Source: Onchidella celtica
Taxonomy: Eukaryota; Mollusca; Gastropoda; Systellommatophora; Onchidiidae
Assembly: GCA_963931925.1 (NCBI GenBank)
Contig: OZ007571.1
Location: 39,038,430 to 39,102,429 of the forward strand
DNA length: 64,000 nucleotides
Direction: 5' to 3'
This document shows, piece after piece, positions 37,111-50,700 of the stretch; position 1 is the first letter of the stretch, and the number at the start of each line of letters is the position of its first letter. The notes below the pieces were generated by a model that was not told the origin of the DNA, did no database searches, and worked only from the letters and a program-made list of their open reading frames with translations. A program made the translations under genes and the position numbers.

Positions 37111-37165
37111 GGCGGGGTACAGTTTTATGCCGGGTAATGTCGGGTACCTCATCTAGTAAATGAGT
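36570..37165. repeat. Direct-repeat unit, end of copy 1 and copy 2
   Basis: The CATGCC...ACCTCATCTGGTT segment just right of the fold-back element matches TATGCC...ACCTCATCTAGT at about 37128-37160. Between them, from 36680, is a second copy of the unit starting GCTACAGCCCAAATAACAG. Copy 2 lacks both fold-back insertions. Confidence 0.6.
36946..37112. repeat. GA-rich purine tract with GACA blocks
   Basis: About 165 bases, almost all purine on the plus strand, with AGAG and GACA/GAGA runs. Such tracts can form triplex or slipped structures. Long frames across it are repeat translations. Confidence 0.9.
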
Positions 37166-38622
37166 AAAAAAAATCATATTAAATAAATAAATAAGCAAAA
37201 AGAAAAAAAAACAAAAAAACCCCACACAAATAAATACATAAACTGTGACTTTTGTTTCTAATTTTTTAATTTAATTAATTAATTTATTCATTTTTTATTT
37301 TTATTTTTTACCTGAGATCACAATTGAATCGAAGCGACGCCTTGATGTGCAATAATCCGACAGTTGAATCTATTGTCACTTTTGCTTATAGCAGACTCAC
37401 AGATTACACGTTCATGATGTACTCAAACACTAGCAATCACCTGGCTGACTTTTAAACTTTCCTTTGCTAACGAATGTCACATGCTTACTGCAATTTGATA
37501 TTCCATACTAAAGTTGGTCGATAATCTTTTTGCACTCGACATGGACAGGCCGTTGCCCGCGAATGTCATGATGAGCTCTTTGCACTTTTATATATCTTAC
37601 TAAAGTTTGTCAGCAGCTGATTTGCATTTGACAGTCATGGACACCGTGTATCAATGAAAAACCCATGAACTGGAACATAACCTGCCGTAGCTTGCTACCG
37701 AGTCTTAACTTTGTAGTTTCAATAGTTCACCAGCTGTCCTCTGTATGACGGCCCCAGTTGCCCAGTGCTGTCTGCAGGCATACAAATCGCTATAGTGAGA
37801 TTTACGATGAACAACTCCAATTCTACCTCGATGTTATTACTCTTTAAAAAAGAAAAAAAAAAGTTTATGAAAATCATTCATGCATTTGAAAGTGTTCCGT
37901 TACGTACTGAGCGGGTGACGCAGAATTTCTTGCACTGGAAATGTTCTCTATGAATAGCTTCAGTTCACTCAAAGCAACTTGTCAGTGTAAACGGTTATTC
38001 TACCGAAACATCACAAGAATACAAAAAACAGAGATAAGTACCAGTCATGCAAGACCATCCCCACTTCAAGTAATGGAAACATTTTTGAAATTAATTCATT
38101 TTCTTTCTCCATCCATGACGACAGTTCTTGACAAAAATAAATGCATTTGTCCGTGTGCTATGAACGGTAGGCCCTTTGACAGAGGATTGCACCTACAGTT
38201 TTGGGACCCTGAAGCTTGAATTGCTATGGGGCCTCTTCGCAACTATCAAAAATAGCAACATCAAAATTTACTCATTAAACAAAATTCTTCACGGCCCCTC
38301 CCGAATTAGGGGCCGGGAAGCTAAAGCTTTATTAGTTTCACAGTACATAGGGGCCTACGCCACTGATAGTAACTGCATTGCGCCTACGATTTCATGATCA
38401 CAGATGATCTCATTTCATGAAAATGTAAAGATCAATTTTCATGCAAGCTGTAACCTTCATCTAGATCTAGTCCATTAAAAGTGACTCCGTACCCAGCAGA
38501 CGACATGTATTTGCGTCCCTTTCAAACAATCGGATCCGACAACCTCGCATTCAGAAAAGGCAACTAAAGCTAAAACCTTACCTCAAGCATAGAAATGCGC
38601 TGTCGCTTCACAACTTAGTGGT

Positions 38623-38808
38623 CTTGTCCACAGCAGCCGCTCCGCTCCGCTATTTTCACGGAAAATGACATATGAAAAAGTAAAACACTCTTTGCCTCTG
38701 TGTACTAGTCCACAGCATCCGTTCCGCTCCGCTCCTCACCGCTATTGAGGCAAAGAGAGTTTTTCATCATTTTCCCGTAAAAATAGCGGAGCGGATGCTG
38801 TGGACAAG
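38623..38808. repeat. 186-bp hairpin element
   Basis: Arms CTTGTCCACAGCAGCCGCTC and its inverse ending GTGGACAAG pair over about 60-70 bases (CTCTTTGCCTC inside). A third copy of the GTCCACAGCATCCG motif sits in the loop (about 38710). No coding content. Confidence 0.8.
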
Positions 38809-39976
38809 AATGGTGTTCTGTTCACTCTTGCGTTGTTTTGTTGTGTACCACACTTAATGTGTATCGAGATAAAGGAAAGAGCTTTTTAAAAAAATAATTT
38901 ATCTTTTCCCGACGACTTCCTGGTGCACATAATTATAAGATTTATCTGAAGCATGTCGTCATATTTTATATCAGTATCATATATTTATAACACAGTGAGA
39001 AACACCATATAAACTAAAATTCCACTAGGCCAGGTGTTGAAGCTATCGCATGTATATCAAATTATTATATTTTTGTCAGCATGAGTGACTGGTTTCAATT
39101 CAAGCTTGCTATCTCTGGGAGCTTTAAGCTAAATAAAGTTTTAACGAAGACCTAATTGTTTCTGCGTGATAAAAATAACAGCAGGGCTGAGTATGAATGA
39201 AAATGTTAGACAATAAATGACAATTGTGACTTTTTTAAACTGCTTATAGCGAGCTTGAAATAGAATACTCAATTTGGGTCCAACGGCGTCTACCGAGCTA
39301 TAATATGGACGGGGGGAGGGGGGGGGGAGGGCGAGGATTGCATGCTACAAAGGCCCGGGTAAGAAACAATTAGGAAACGTTGGAATGAAAAAGTACAAAC
39401 AACAACATACGCTCTCGGTGTACGTGGGCCTTCTTCAGGCAAACAACAACAGCAAACAAACTCTTAACCTGTCCACAGTCCCTTTACCACGAAGAAGGCC
39501 CCGCCATGTCCTTCTTGGCGCGGCATTCTTTGTTGGATCGAATTTAAAAATCGTTTGGTGGACCTGCAGGTGAAAATTAATCATCATATTGTACAGCTGC
39601 TGTTATCTTTAGATTTAGATTAAAACGTTCAAAGAAAATATCGGTGCTCTTGGGTGTAATGTTACGTCACGAAAATAAAATATCTCAGATGCAGTTTTTG
39701 CAGGGAAGAAAAGGGCGGAGGCCTACTATGAGATGCCGAAGGACCATCTCCTTAAATCTTTGATTTAGAACTCTTCCGAGATGAAAAAAGGAGCGATCTG
39801 CCCAAAAAAGATGAAAAAAAAGAATATTTTCTTAATGAAACATAAATACTGTTTACCACATGAATTTCTCTGAATCTTCCTTGCTTGTCTTGCGCCACAA
39901 ACGAGCTGTGAATATCAGAAACCTAGGTCTCTCTTTCAGGTTATATAATTTTACCAAACTGAATTCCCCATGTATA

Positions 39977-40087
39977 CCATCCATTTATCCATCCATCCAC
40001 CCACCCGTCCGTTCATCTATCCATCCATCCATCCATTCGTCCATCCATCCATTCATCCGTCCATTCGTCCATCCATCCATCTATCTA
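39977..40087. repeat. ATCC microsatellite
   Basis: Degenerate (ATCC)n with ATTC and GTCC variants. Confidence 0.92.
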
Positions 40088-40850
40088 CATCTTCTTGTAT
40101 CTCTATAAATAGAAATCACATTTATCAATGCCTACACAACTACATGTAATATCAGAATAATGAACACGTCAGCATTAAAAAAAATTGTCACAAGCCCAAG
40201 AGCTCCTAAATAATAATAATAAATAAAGTACTGAATGAAAATACCATCAAACTCTCTTTACAGTATCTGTCAGTAGGTACTTACACTCAAAATGCTGTAC
40301 TGTAAGCCCTGCTCTATTCAGTCACTGATAATAAAGTAAAAGCACCAAGAGACAGAGACAGGGTCTCAATGAGAGCAGCAGTGGATTGGATAGCTTAATA
40401 AGATGTTTGATTCGAGTACACCTCAGTGTGTATGAAGAAAGAGACATTGACTCACTCTCTGTGACTGATAAGCTTTATTAGTGCAGCAAAACCCAGACAG
40501 TGCCGTAAGGATGATTCACACTGCACTTTCCGTTTCCCATTCAGCGCATAATGAGACTACATGATATCGATGACTAATTAGCTAATAATAAGAACATAAT
40601 TATTATCAGAGAACGGAACATAACAAAGCTGCTACGCCTTACTCAGGTCTGGTAGTCGGGGGGGGGGGGGCGGCACAGTCAAGGAATTATCGGCGCAGTT
40701 TTTCTGCAGTGCCTTGCTAATACTATGGCAATTGTGTCAAAGGGGCTTTCGCACTACAGTCTGCGGAATACCACAGCCAATCCGTGACACTATCCGATTC
40801 ACTAAGTTCTTTAAATAACAGTTACATTTTCAAATATCATAAAACAAAGA

Positions 40851-40852
<2 letters not shown>

Positions 40853-40886
<34 letters not shown>
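40853..40886. repeat. AAT microsatellite
   Basis: (AAT)n, about 11 units. Confidence 0.92.
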
Positions 40887-40888
<2 letters not shown>

Positions 40889-41988
40889 TGATAAAAAAGT
40901 TGGTGTATTTTTAAGCACATGCAATTGTAGGTGGGTTATTTATACGTTTCCACTTATAACGTCAACACAGTGTTGTAATTTGGTCATGTATGCATTCCTA
41001 ATTAGAATGGTCTTAATGTCTGGCGAAGCGTGTATTACTATACAAAAAAATATTTACACCTGGGGTGTCTATAGCTCTACTCCTGTCATGCTTGGTATCA
41101 TCAAGAACGAGCTTTATGCCTCCACATAGTCAACAGTCTGCACGTATCACTGCCCGCTAATGCGACAGCACTTTTGTTTAAGAAAAAAAAATGATGCTTT
41201 GAAAAAAGAAAAAAATTATGGGCCTTCCCTTCTATTGACGACATATGTAATTAGATATTTCCAGAAAACGGTCTTGAAAACACTTTCTTCTACGGTGTAT
41301 GGAGCTCTGCATTACTGAGGTGTTGAGTGATGACAGTGCATTAATTTTACAGATTCTTCTCTCCTTCATGGCAACGACTTGCAAAACCAAGGAATCACCG
41401 GAGAGGAACTTCCGAGTGTTGGTGAACAAAAGTTGTAGGCCTACAGAAATTTGAGAAGGCCCACGATTCAAAGTTAATGAGTCTCAAAATCCAAGATCTT
41501 GACAGCGGAGGAATGGAAGCTGGGATGTGGGGGGGGGGGTGGGACGTAGAGGCACACGGGGATGGTCGTGGTGGAATTTTTCTTTTTTGTGGGGGGGGGG
41601 GGGATATGGGTAGATATTGGGGTGTGGCGATGACTCAGTGAGGATTTTAAAGGTCTCGTATGTGGAGATTCCAACAGAATAATGGGTACAGTTTCTGGAA
41701 ATGGAGTTCTAAATTGTTACCGGACATTTGAAACTTCTGTGACATTGAAAATTACATTACGTTTTGAGGTTCTGGCGTTTCCAATTTTTTGTCGAAATAA
41801 TTACGTCACCTCTCAAGTGAGAGCCCTTGCCTGGTAGTTATATTCGTCCAACATTTCCCAGTCGAAACCATATTAAGATTGGAGCATCATCCTAGTTATT
41901 CCCCTGATCCGACACCTTGCCATTTTCCCTCATTACCCGAAACTGAAAGAAATTAGTCCTTCTGAGTCACCGTTCTGAGGATACAGAG

Positions 41989-42363
41989 CAGATTCATGAG
42001 GCAAAGAGAGAAGGAGCCAGAACCTCGGACAAAGTCGATTTGGGCACACAGCAGATTCATGAGGCAAAGAGAGAAGGAACCAGAACCCTGGACAAAGTCG
42101 GTTTGGGCACAGAGCAGATTCATGAGGCAAAGGAAGGAGCCAGAACCTTGGACAAAATCGGTTTGGGCACAGAGCAGATTCATGAGGCAAAGGAAGAAGG
42201 AGCCAGAGCCTTGGACAAAATCGGTTTGGGCACAGAGCAGATTCATGAGACAAAGAGAGAAGGGGCCAGAACCTTGGACAAAGTCGGTTTGGGCACAGAG
42301 CAGATTCATGAGGCAAAGAGAGAAGGGGCCAGAACCAGAACCTTGGACAAAATCGGTTTGGGC
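41989..42363. repeat. 63-bp tandem array, 6 units
   Basis: Units start with CAGATTCATGAGG-like sequence at 41989, 42052, 42115, 42175, 42238 and 42301. Lengths are 63, 63, 60, 63, 63 and the last carries a 6-bp internal duplication. All length changes are multiples of three, and frames are open on both strands (plus: RFMRQREKEPEPWTKS; minus: PHESALCPNRFCPRFW). Could be a coding repeat, but no flanking exon was recognised. Confidence 0.92.
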
Positions 42364-43194
42364 ATTGCTCTCGAGCGCTGGGTATGCCGAATGGAAACGT
42401 GTCTAGAGAAGTAGGGCTTGTTTGTGGAAGAAGTAATGTGCTGAAGCTGAATTTTATTTTCAGAGATAAAGTTTTTGTCTTTGTTTTTTTGCAGCACTTT
42501 GTTTGAGAGTTGTGCGGTAGAGAGAAAACCAGTTTTGAAACAGACCTGGTAGTATACTAGTAAGCTAACATCAAACATAACTGTATAGATCACTTAACAA
42601 ACCATAATCATGTCAAGGTACTATCACATTTTATTCTCTGATATTGCACAAAACAACACCTAGCAAATATGAATGTAATTATATTATATAGAATGTATCA
42701 ATAAAATCTCCTTTCAAACTCTTTTTCAAAATGATATTTTGATTTCCCATCAATATCAGTTTGTACCAGACACAATCCAGTCTTTGAACCAACTCATCCA
42801 TCAACCTGCATACCTCATCCTCAATCATACTGACACAACCCCATTCTATTTCTTGCTCACCCCTAACATCTCAACAATATTTAAAACACTAAAAAAAAAA
42901 AAAAACAAGAATTGGTGGGGGTGTGATGCAGATGAAAGTAAAGTTGCAACTGCAAATAGCATTAATTCATTTTGTGACATATAAATGTGGCTACGCAAAA
43001 TGTGAAATCTGGAAATGAAGATTCTCCCTTAAATTTGCTCCTCTTGCACAAGGAGGGCAAAGAGTTATAAATATATAATGGTTGAAAGCTAACAAGAAGC
43101 TTTTGTATATAGGGATATGAACTAACTTAACTATCAGTATCACTCAAACTGTTTCAAAGCCATTCATTTCACCTTGTTATTCACCAAACAATGT

Positions 43195-44133
43195 CCACGT
43201 TTAGGATAGCTCCATTTAAACTGTGCTGACAATGCAGTTCAGCTTTGCAAACTCAGTAACCATTTCTGTATATCACACTGGGCAGTGTACGGTACAATAG
43301 TAAAAAAAAAAAAAGGTCTAAAATACTGGACAATAATTCTTTACCCAGATCACTACATTTCTCCAGTTTTCTGGTGTCCATATGCTGTCACAACCATCTA
43401 TCTCAGTCAGACTTCTAAGTTTCTATCTATCTATTTATAGTATAGACGATTTCCCTAAATCAGACTGGGATTACTTGGAAAAACCTTCACTGCAGGCCTT
43501 TGTCTTCTCTCAACACCTACACATATTCGATGTTACTGGGGTAAAAATAATTCAGGCAAAGTTTCTTCATGTTGTATTTCTGGAAAAATTTCTACATGAA
43601 TTCATACAAAGCATTTGACTAGTGAGAATTTTAGCAACTACAGACAATTTGTTCATTTCCAATCCACGTTTAGGATAGCTCCATTTAAACTGTGCTGACA
43701 ATGCAGTTCAGCTTTGCAAACTCAGTAACCATTTCTGTATATCACACTGGGCAGTGTACGGTACAATAGTAAAAAAAAAAAAAAGGTCTAAAATACTGGA
43801 CAATAATTCTTTACCCAGATCACAACATTTCTCCAGTTTTCTGGTGTCCATATGCTGTCACAACCATCTATCTCAGTCAGACTTCTAAGTTTCTATCTAT
43901 CTATTTATAGTATAGACGATTTCCCTAAATCAGACTGGGATTACTTGGAAAAACCTTCACTGCAGGCCTTTGTCTTCTCTCAACACCTACACATATTCGA
44001 TGTTACTGGGGTAAAAATAATTCAGGCAAAGTTTCTTCATGTTGTATTTCTGGAAAAATTTCTACATGAATTCATACAAAGCATTTGACTAGTGAGAATT
44101 TTAGCAACTACAGACAATTTGTTCATTTCCAAA
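43195..44133. repeat. 469/470-bp tandem duplication
   Basis: Copy 1 (43195-43663) and copy 2 (43664-44133) differ only in a poly-A length (near 43303 and 43772) and one base (CACTACATTT versus CACAACATTT). Each copy holds the same 78-codon frame (43382 and 43852), which I do not recognise and do not call as a gene. Confidence 0.95.
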
Positions 44134-44651
44134 AAATGTTTCTAACTCCAATCCCCGCTGTCACAGTTTACCCTGCATCCAACGAACACACTTTACCACA
44201 TAAGCTACAGCCATAGTTGTATGATACATTCACTCTAACTAAACGTCCATTTATATGTATAACTAAATTTCCACATTTTTCTCCAGCCATGATCACGAGT
44301 CACTCATGAGCACCTTAGAAAAATAAGGTAAAATAAGGAAAATAAGGTACTTAATAACAACTAATAAATTCACTCTCTTTGTGCAGTCATTTGTCCCAGC
44401 TGTTATGGCCATAGAGCCAAAATAAATAAACCTACTAAACAGGTATACATAACTAACCCAAAAAACTTCAGGCTGACTAATTATGAGCAAATTTTGTAAT
44501 CTTGAAAACTGACATTATGTAATAACATAAATATGGTGTTACAAAACAAACATACGGTACACAAAATATCTAAAGTTCAACAATGTTACTCTGTCATCAC
44601 AGAATCAATGGTATAAAGCTTGAGAATGTCAATACTAGCAAATGTTCTGAT

Positions 44652-44777
44652 CTAGCTCGAAGCCACAGGACTGGGTGAAGCCAATTTGAGCCCAAAATTT
44701 TCATGTTGAAACACACCAGTAGTTGCTTTCCTTCCACTTGCTGTTTCTGGTTTGGCTAATTCTGTCAAAATGGCCAA
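44652..44777 (-). CDS. VPS8: VPS8 terminal coding exon and stop
   Basis: After a CTTCCAG acceptor the frame encodes LAILTELAKPETASGRKATT, then GVFQHENFGLKLASP, ending at TAG (44652-44654). LALLTEL and the F-Q-N-E-N-F-x-L-x-L terminus are family hallmarks, so this is the true C terminus. The small exon that should precede it (core FDQLCRLYRG in the family) was not identified. Confidence 0.9.
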   Translation of the reverse strand: MAILTELAKPETASGRKATTGVFQHENFGLKLASPSPVASS

Positions 44778-47700
44778 CTGGAAGGAGAAAAGAAATGTTA
44801 TAACCAATTGATTTCAATTGCATTTTTGATGAAGCAACAATTTTTGATGATAACAAAGACCTCCAAATAAAGTGGCTACTCTCAGTGTTATAGAAGTGAC
44901 ATTTGAAAACAATGTAGCACACTGGTGCCAAAATTTTTCACCATTACAAAGAGTGACAGTCTTGACATATATTATCATACAAACTGTTATTGATGATGTT
45001 AACCTGGAAGTGGTGGAGGAAAATGATTCAGTCAATGAAGCAGATGTATCAGAGAGTGAAAATGGGGATGATAAAGACTCTGATGATGCAACTGTGGACA
45101 ATGATAAGTAAATCTCTAGATCTGGTGGAACAATGTGAGCGGGTGACAAATTAAACTAACAGACAATCTCCCAGTGTTACTGACAAACTTAAATTTACAA
45201 AAACATGTAATCTTTATCCATTTTGCTTCAATTTTAGCACTATTTCATGACAGTTGAATCTGTTTCAGGTGAAAAAATGAACTTTTAATCTAATGTGTAT
45301 GTCTGGAAATTGCTTGGGATCTCAAAATGGAATCTGGGGCAGGTTTTGGGATATAAGACAGTGAAGTAAGAAGCATCCATTAGATAGTAAAAGGTTAAGA
45401 TGTATAAAATAAATGTCTGATGCGATAAAATTTAAATGGTGAACTGGTAGAGAATATGTACCACCTGAAAACGAAGCTGACTGATGAAAATAGTCATGAA
45501 CATTGAAGTTTTCTAATCCACATCAGAGTCTATACAGGAAGCTGATTAATCAGAAGGAATCAAAGATATGCTTACCCTTGAACGAGTTTTCATCGATTTC
45601 CGAATACTTTCAAATGCTTGTAAGTGATGTGAATCCAGTATCAACTGATAATATAAAAGAAAATGCAGAAATTAACAACATAAAGTGGTAGATGAATCAC
45701 AATATGACAAAAGTTATGATCAGTATACTCGCATTTTATTTTCACTTTCTGTCATAAAATACATGTTACAAATCTGCTTTGTGAGCTTGACAGATAAAAA
45801 TATTATGAGTCACAAATGATGACAATCTTAAACACAATAAAAATATTTCCAAATAAGGTTATTCACTAACCAACTAAGATGAATCCACTGTACAGTATAT
45901 TTTCACCGGAAAATTACTCATATGACTAACTTGTGTTCCAAAAATGCCTTCCATGGTATGTCTTTGTGAAATAGGTTTTGAAAATATTGTGTGACAACAA
46001 AAGCAAAATGTTATTATGTTATTAAGGTTCCGGGCCGTATTACTTCATGTGTATGTCTATTTCTGATTTATGATATGTTCGTGTAACAATATATGTAAGA
46101 TGTGTGTATCATGTATGTACTCTTAAATGCTCTGTGAAAACAAACTTCCCTAAAGGGATGATAAGGTGAGTCTTGTCTTATCTTGTCTTATCTCAAAACT
46201 ACAAGGACAGTATGAACTCATGAAAGGACCAATGTCATTATTCACAATACTGAATCTCACCTCTGCATTATCTGGCTTCTCCTTCCGACCAACTTTGGCT
46301 GCCTGGCTTGGGTTGGACAAAGAACGATGGAACCTGGTACTGGTGACATTCCGAGATCGTCTTGTATTGCTACACTGGTAACATACCCAGACCTCTTCTC
46401 CATCTAAAACATGTATGGAACCGACAGCCCGCAGGCAGGGTGTATGGTACGAATGGCCACACCTGGAAGACATATAACAACATTTGATGTACTATTCCTG
46501 GTTCCACATTGGTTACAGTTAAACTGCAAATGACTTTCTACATCTTCAGTCTGCACCTTTTTCAATATTGCTTTATAATAAATCACCTGGTATAAACTGA
46601 AAAACAACAACAAAAACAACAACAACAACACAAGAGAATAGATGCAATTTACCAAATCTATCAGTTTTACAAATACAGCTCGGTTACACATGGTAAAATA
46701 CTGATTATACTCTGGTTGACTGTAATTAAAGTATTTCCTTTGGTCCTGTAACTTATGAACACTGCATCACTGCAAAATATACAAATTTATAAAAGCAATA
46801 GATGAGAAGGATGACTTTAGAAGTAAATTTATAAAGAAAAATATGGAATGGGAACTGACCGAAAGACTAGAATGGTATCAGTTGGTGCTGAATCCACAAA
46901 CGTCTGGTTACATAGAGTACAGGAGTTTTCTCTGGGCACAAATCCTCTCATTGCTGTCTGGGTCAGACTCCGCAAGTGGACATGAAGATCATGGTACAGA
47001 AGGTTCTTACAGGTCTCCATCAGGGTCTAAAGTAACAAGACATTACACATAAGCATATTAGGTAAAGTGCCTTTAAATCGGTTTTCATGATGCAGAAATA
47101 AAATCAAAGAATATTTCGTTTAGTTTTAGGAATACGCAGTTAGCTTGTGCTGTTTTTGAAATACACAGTAAGATTTTGAAAGGCTGTAACTGTAACCAAG
47201 ATTTTCTCTTGGGATTGAAATTTTGTGAAAAATGTACCATTTATTTATCAAAATGATACTAACAATGATGTATTAATATGAAGGCAGCCTTTTGACCACT
47301 AAGTTGCACATGTAGCACCCTGAACATTCCCTCATGAAACTCCTCAGGTTTTATAAAATTCAGTCACCAGGCTGCCTTTTACTCTTTCATTACAAATTAA
47401 AATATCATTACCGCTTCCCTGGTGTCAAGTGATGGTCTTTCTTGGCTGATTTATCTAACTAATATTAAAAAATATTAATGTGACATGAATTTAAATTTGG
47501 ACTGTGTGTGGGTGGTTGGCATGACAATCATACAATGAATATTGATACAAAAATCATGGTGCTCTTTCATTTGACATCATTTCTTGACTACAATATTATG
47601 ATACTATTATCATTCTTGTGATGGCGAAATGCTCTGTTCGTACCCTGACAAGGGTGAAAAATCTAAACTGCAGTTGTACTCAGCAAGTCAAGACACCGTA

Positions 47701-50700
47701 AATCGTAATCAAGGCACTGTAACTGGAAGAATATGTATGTCAACAAAGGACATAAAATTAGGAGATCCTTCCAATGAAGCAAAGAAATCACTAACTATAC
47801 TTACAAATAAACTGAATATTATATTTCATTTACATCCTTTTAAAGGATTAATAAAAAACAAAAAAGCAATTCCTGAGCAATCTGACTTTCAGCATCACTG
47901 ATGATATAAAAATCCAGGAGAACAGCCATTAAAGAGTGAAACCATACTTACTTCTTCATAATTGTAATTTTCTAACATTCCAATGATGAGCTCTTTCACT
48001 TCACCAAACTTTCCTGTGTTGTATGCTGGATCCTAAAAAATTAAGATAATAACTGCATGTGCATTTTCAATGCAAACTCATTTTCTGGCATTTGTCCTAC
48101 TGTTTCTATGTGCTTGTAAATCAACAAAAATTAACACTACAAAAGAACTTAGATGTGTTAAAAAAAATAATCTGGCAATAACAGTTGTAAATTGCACTGC
48201 CATAGGTGTAAAAGCTCTTGAAATTCTACAAAGCTCCATCAGTATATATCAGACTTTGGTGAACATAAATTTCCTTCACGAAAGCCTTTCTGGTAATGTC
48301 TCAGAAACTGTCCAGACAATGTAATCAAAATCTGTGTTTTTTCACTTTTTTGTAATTCTTTTAAAATGCACCATAACTTAAGACAAAATATAACGAATAG
48401 AGAGTGGAGAAATTCGAACTTATATAGTTCTGAGTGATACTATACTTTATGGTCAACAGCTAATTCCAGTGCGCAGAGAAATATTCACCTTTACTGATAA
48501 AAACCATGCTAGACTTACTTGCATAATCTTTTGTAGAATGGCCGGTGGAGAAATGTATCCCATCATGCTGTTCAACACATGATGTGTCATTTCTTTGAAA
48601 CCTAATAATAAAATAAGGACGACCCTGAAGTACAGCTACATTAGCACTGACTTCCAACAATACAAAGTGTTTACGAAACAAAACAAAAATCAATAGAATA
48701 TTACTTAATGAATATTCTTCCACCATCAGTATTGCCATCTACATCCAAAAACACTCCATACCTTGCTATGCCAATGTCAGGTTAATGTATTTAATGCAAT
48801 CTGACCATGCATGGAATAAACATGAATTCTGATATAATTTGCAAATTAATTTGTATGTAAAAAAAGATGAGATATAAAAAATAAATAAAAGATCAATGTA
48901 GTCTTGACTGTTCTGTTTGGTAATAGGATCTCTCTCCCTTAACACCTTCAGATACCATGAATTCAGCTGCAGTAAATCAATGAGTTTCATAAGCTTTTGT
49001 TGTGGACAGCAGAGACATAAAAATTTCATCCGTAGGGATTCCTGATTTCACTGTCTTTATTCTATGCTTGTTTCACATATGATACTACAGACACAAAAGA
49101 GAATGCACACTTGTTCCATTTTCCAAACATATTATCCTCAGACACTGAGCCTCCTAAGCCAATTAATTTTTATATTGCCTAATTTAGATGAGAAACTTGC
49201 ATGGCAGAGCATGGAAAAGAACCCCAAAACAAAAAAGCAACTACGTACTGTCCATGACATCTTTTTCCACTGTGTTCTTGAGTTTTCTCTGAGGTGATAC
49301 AATGGCTTCCAGCAAAGGAAACCACAAGGCCTGAAAGTAAAACAAAGACAAATTTTATAATATCTTTATTTCCTTCAGCACTTTTGACCTTGGCAAAGAA
49401 CTCAGACAAGATCTTAGTTTCAGACCTATTCAGCTGTCCACAAGTACTGTTCAGCTCGTCTTGGGAAAATGTTCTTTTATGGTTTGCCTTTTTGCCTTAT
49501 AAGCAAAACATATACTCTAAAGTCTGTTTTTTATAAGCAATGCTTTTCCACTTTCAGTAAATGCTTACCTACAAATGTGTTTTGAGCATCATTTCACTGT
49601 GGTACACAAAGAACCCAACTTCCTTTGATGATAAGACATGGTTAGATTAAAAGATACTGACTGAAGTAGCTTAAATATCCTAATGTGCTTGCATTTTCTA
49701 ACACTGTTAAAATACAACTCAAATTTAGTTACTCATTTCCCTGAAATCAAACTAACAATGCATAACAAGGATTATTGCAATGGCTCAAAAATGACAACTA
49801 GGCAACCAGTGTCACTGACCTCTCTAGCAGCCTCGTCTATTTTGGCAGAGTTTCTCTGGCACAGCTGCACAATGATGTACAGACGAGTCTCAGCTTTGGA
49901 GAACAAGACTTGGGTTGCTGATGAGAATGCAACAGAAAAAATTTTCATACATTAAAAACCTCAGGATCAATGCATCTTCAAGAACTAATAAGAATTTTTT
50001 TCAAAACATGGATAATTTGAAATGATTTTTGACCATCTCTTGATGAACAAGTTTTGTTTTGTCCAAGGAATATCAATTCTAATAATGAAAGAAAATGGAT
50101 TTCTGTTTAACGACAGTCAGAGAATTGATATTTATATGTAAAAACAGAAGTTTCATATAGTTTATCCCTCTTTCTCTCTCTCTCTCTATATATATAGGTA
50201 GAATGTGCATGACGTCACAGAATGTTTTTGCTTTGTTCTTCCGCCAAACAACATGGCGGGTGGATCGGCTGACGAGTGTAACTTCGAGATAAAAAAGGGG
50301 TTAAAATGCCTGCTGGTTGCATTGCAAGTTGACTGTTATGACAGGGGTGGAAAGGATGGATCCAAGATGGTCAAATTCCCTACCATCCATGTAAACAAGG
50401 GAAGAGAAGTGAAAGAATTGACCAAACGTCTCCCATGTGGGTATACACATGTCATTGTTTACTGTAGTGAACTTTTTTAAAATTCGCCGCCGATTGGTTT
50501 GCGACGCCTTAAGTGCTCACAGTGCAAATCAGCTAACCAATCAAAATCAATGTGACCATCGCCATGTTGAAGCTTGGGTCCGGACAGACAAGATGGTGGA
50601 TATGCACATTCTACCTATATATATATATATATATATATCAAGGGTTGGCAAACTAGAATGTTTTATGTTCAAAACAGTCATATCAACAAATTGTAACTTC

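Larger units (their letters stand above)
37166..41985. other. No gene recognised outside listed repeats
   Basis: AT-rich, with G runs near 39310, 40660, 41529 and 41590. Short frames only. Confidence 0.5.

Noticed and set aside
36768-37225. Frames rich in Arg/Glu or Ser/Leu
   Set aside because: Translations of the GA/GACA purine tract on either strand.
43382-44088. Identical 78-codon frames
   Set aside because: Duplicated with the 469-bp repeat; no recognised motif and no splice context.
44872-45691. Plus-strand acidic frame followed by PLNEFSSISEYFQMLVSD, reminiscent of a piggyBac transposase N-terminus
   Set aside because: The similarity is weak, stops intervene and the catalytic region is missing; it may be a very old relic but I cannot support it.
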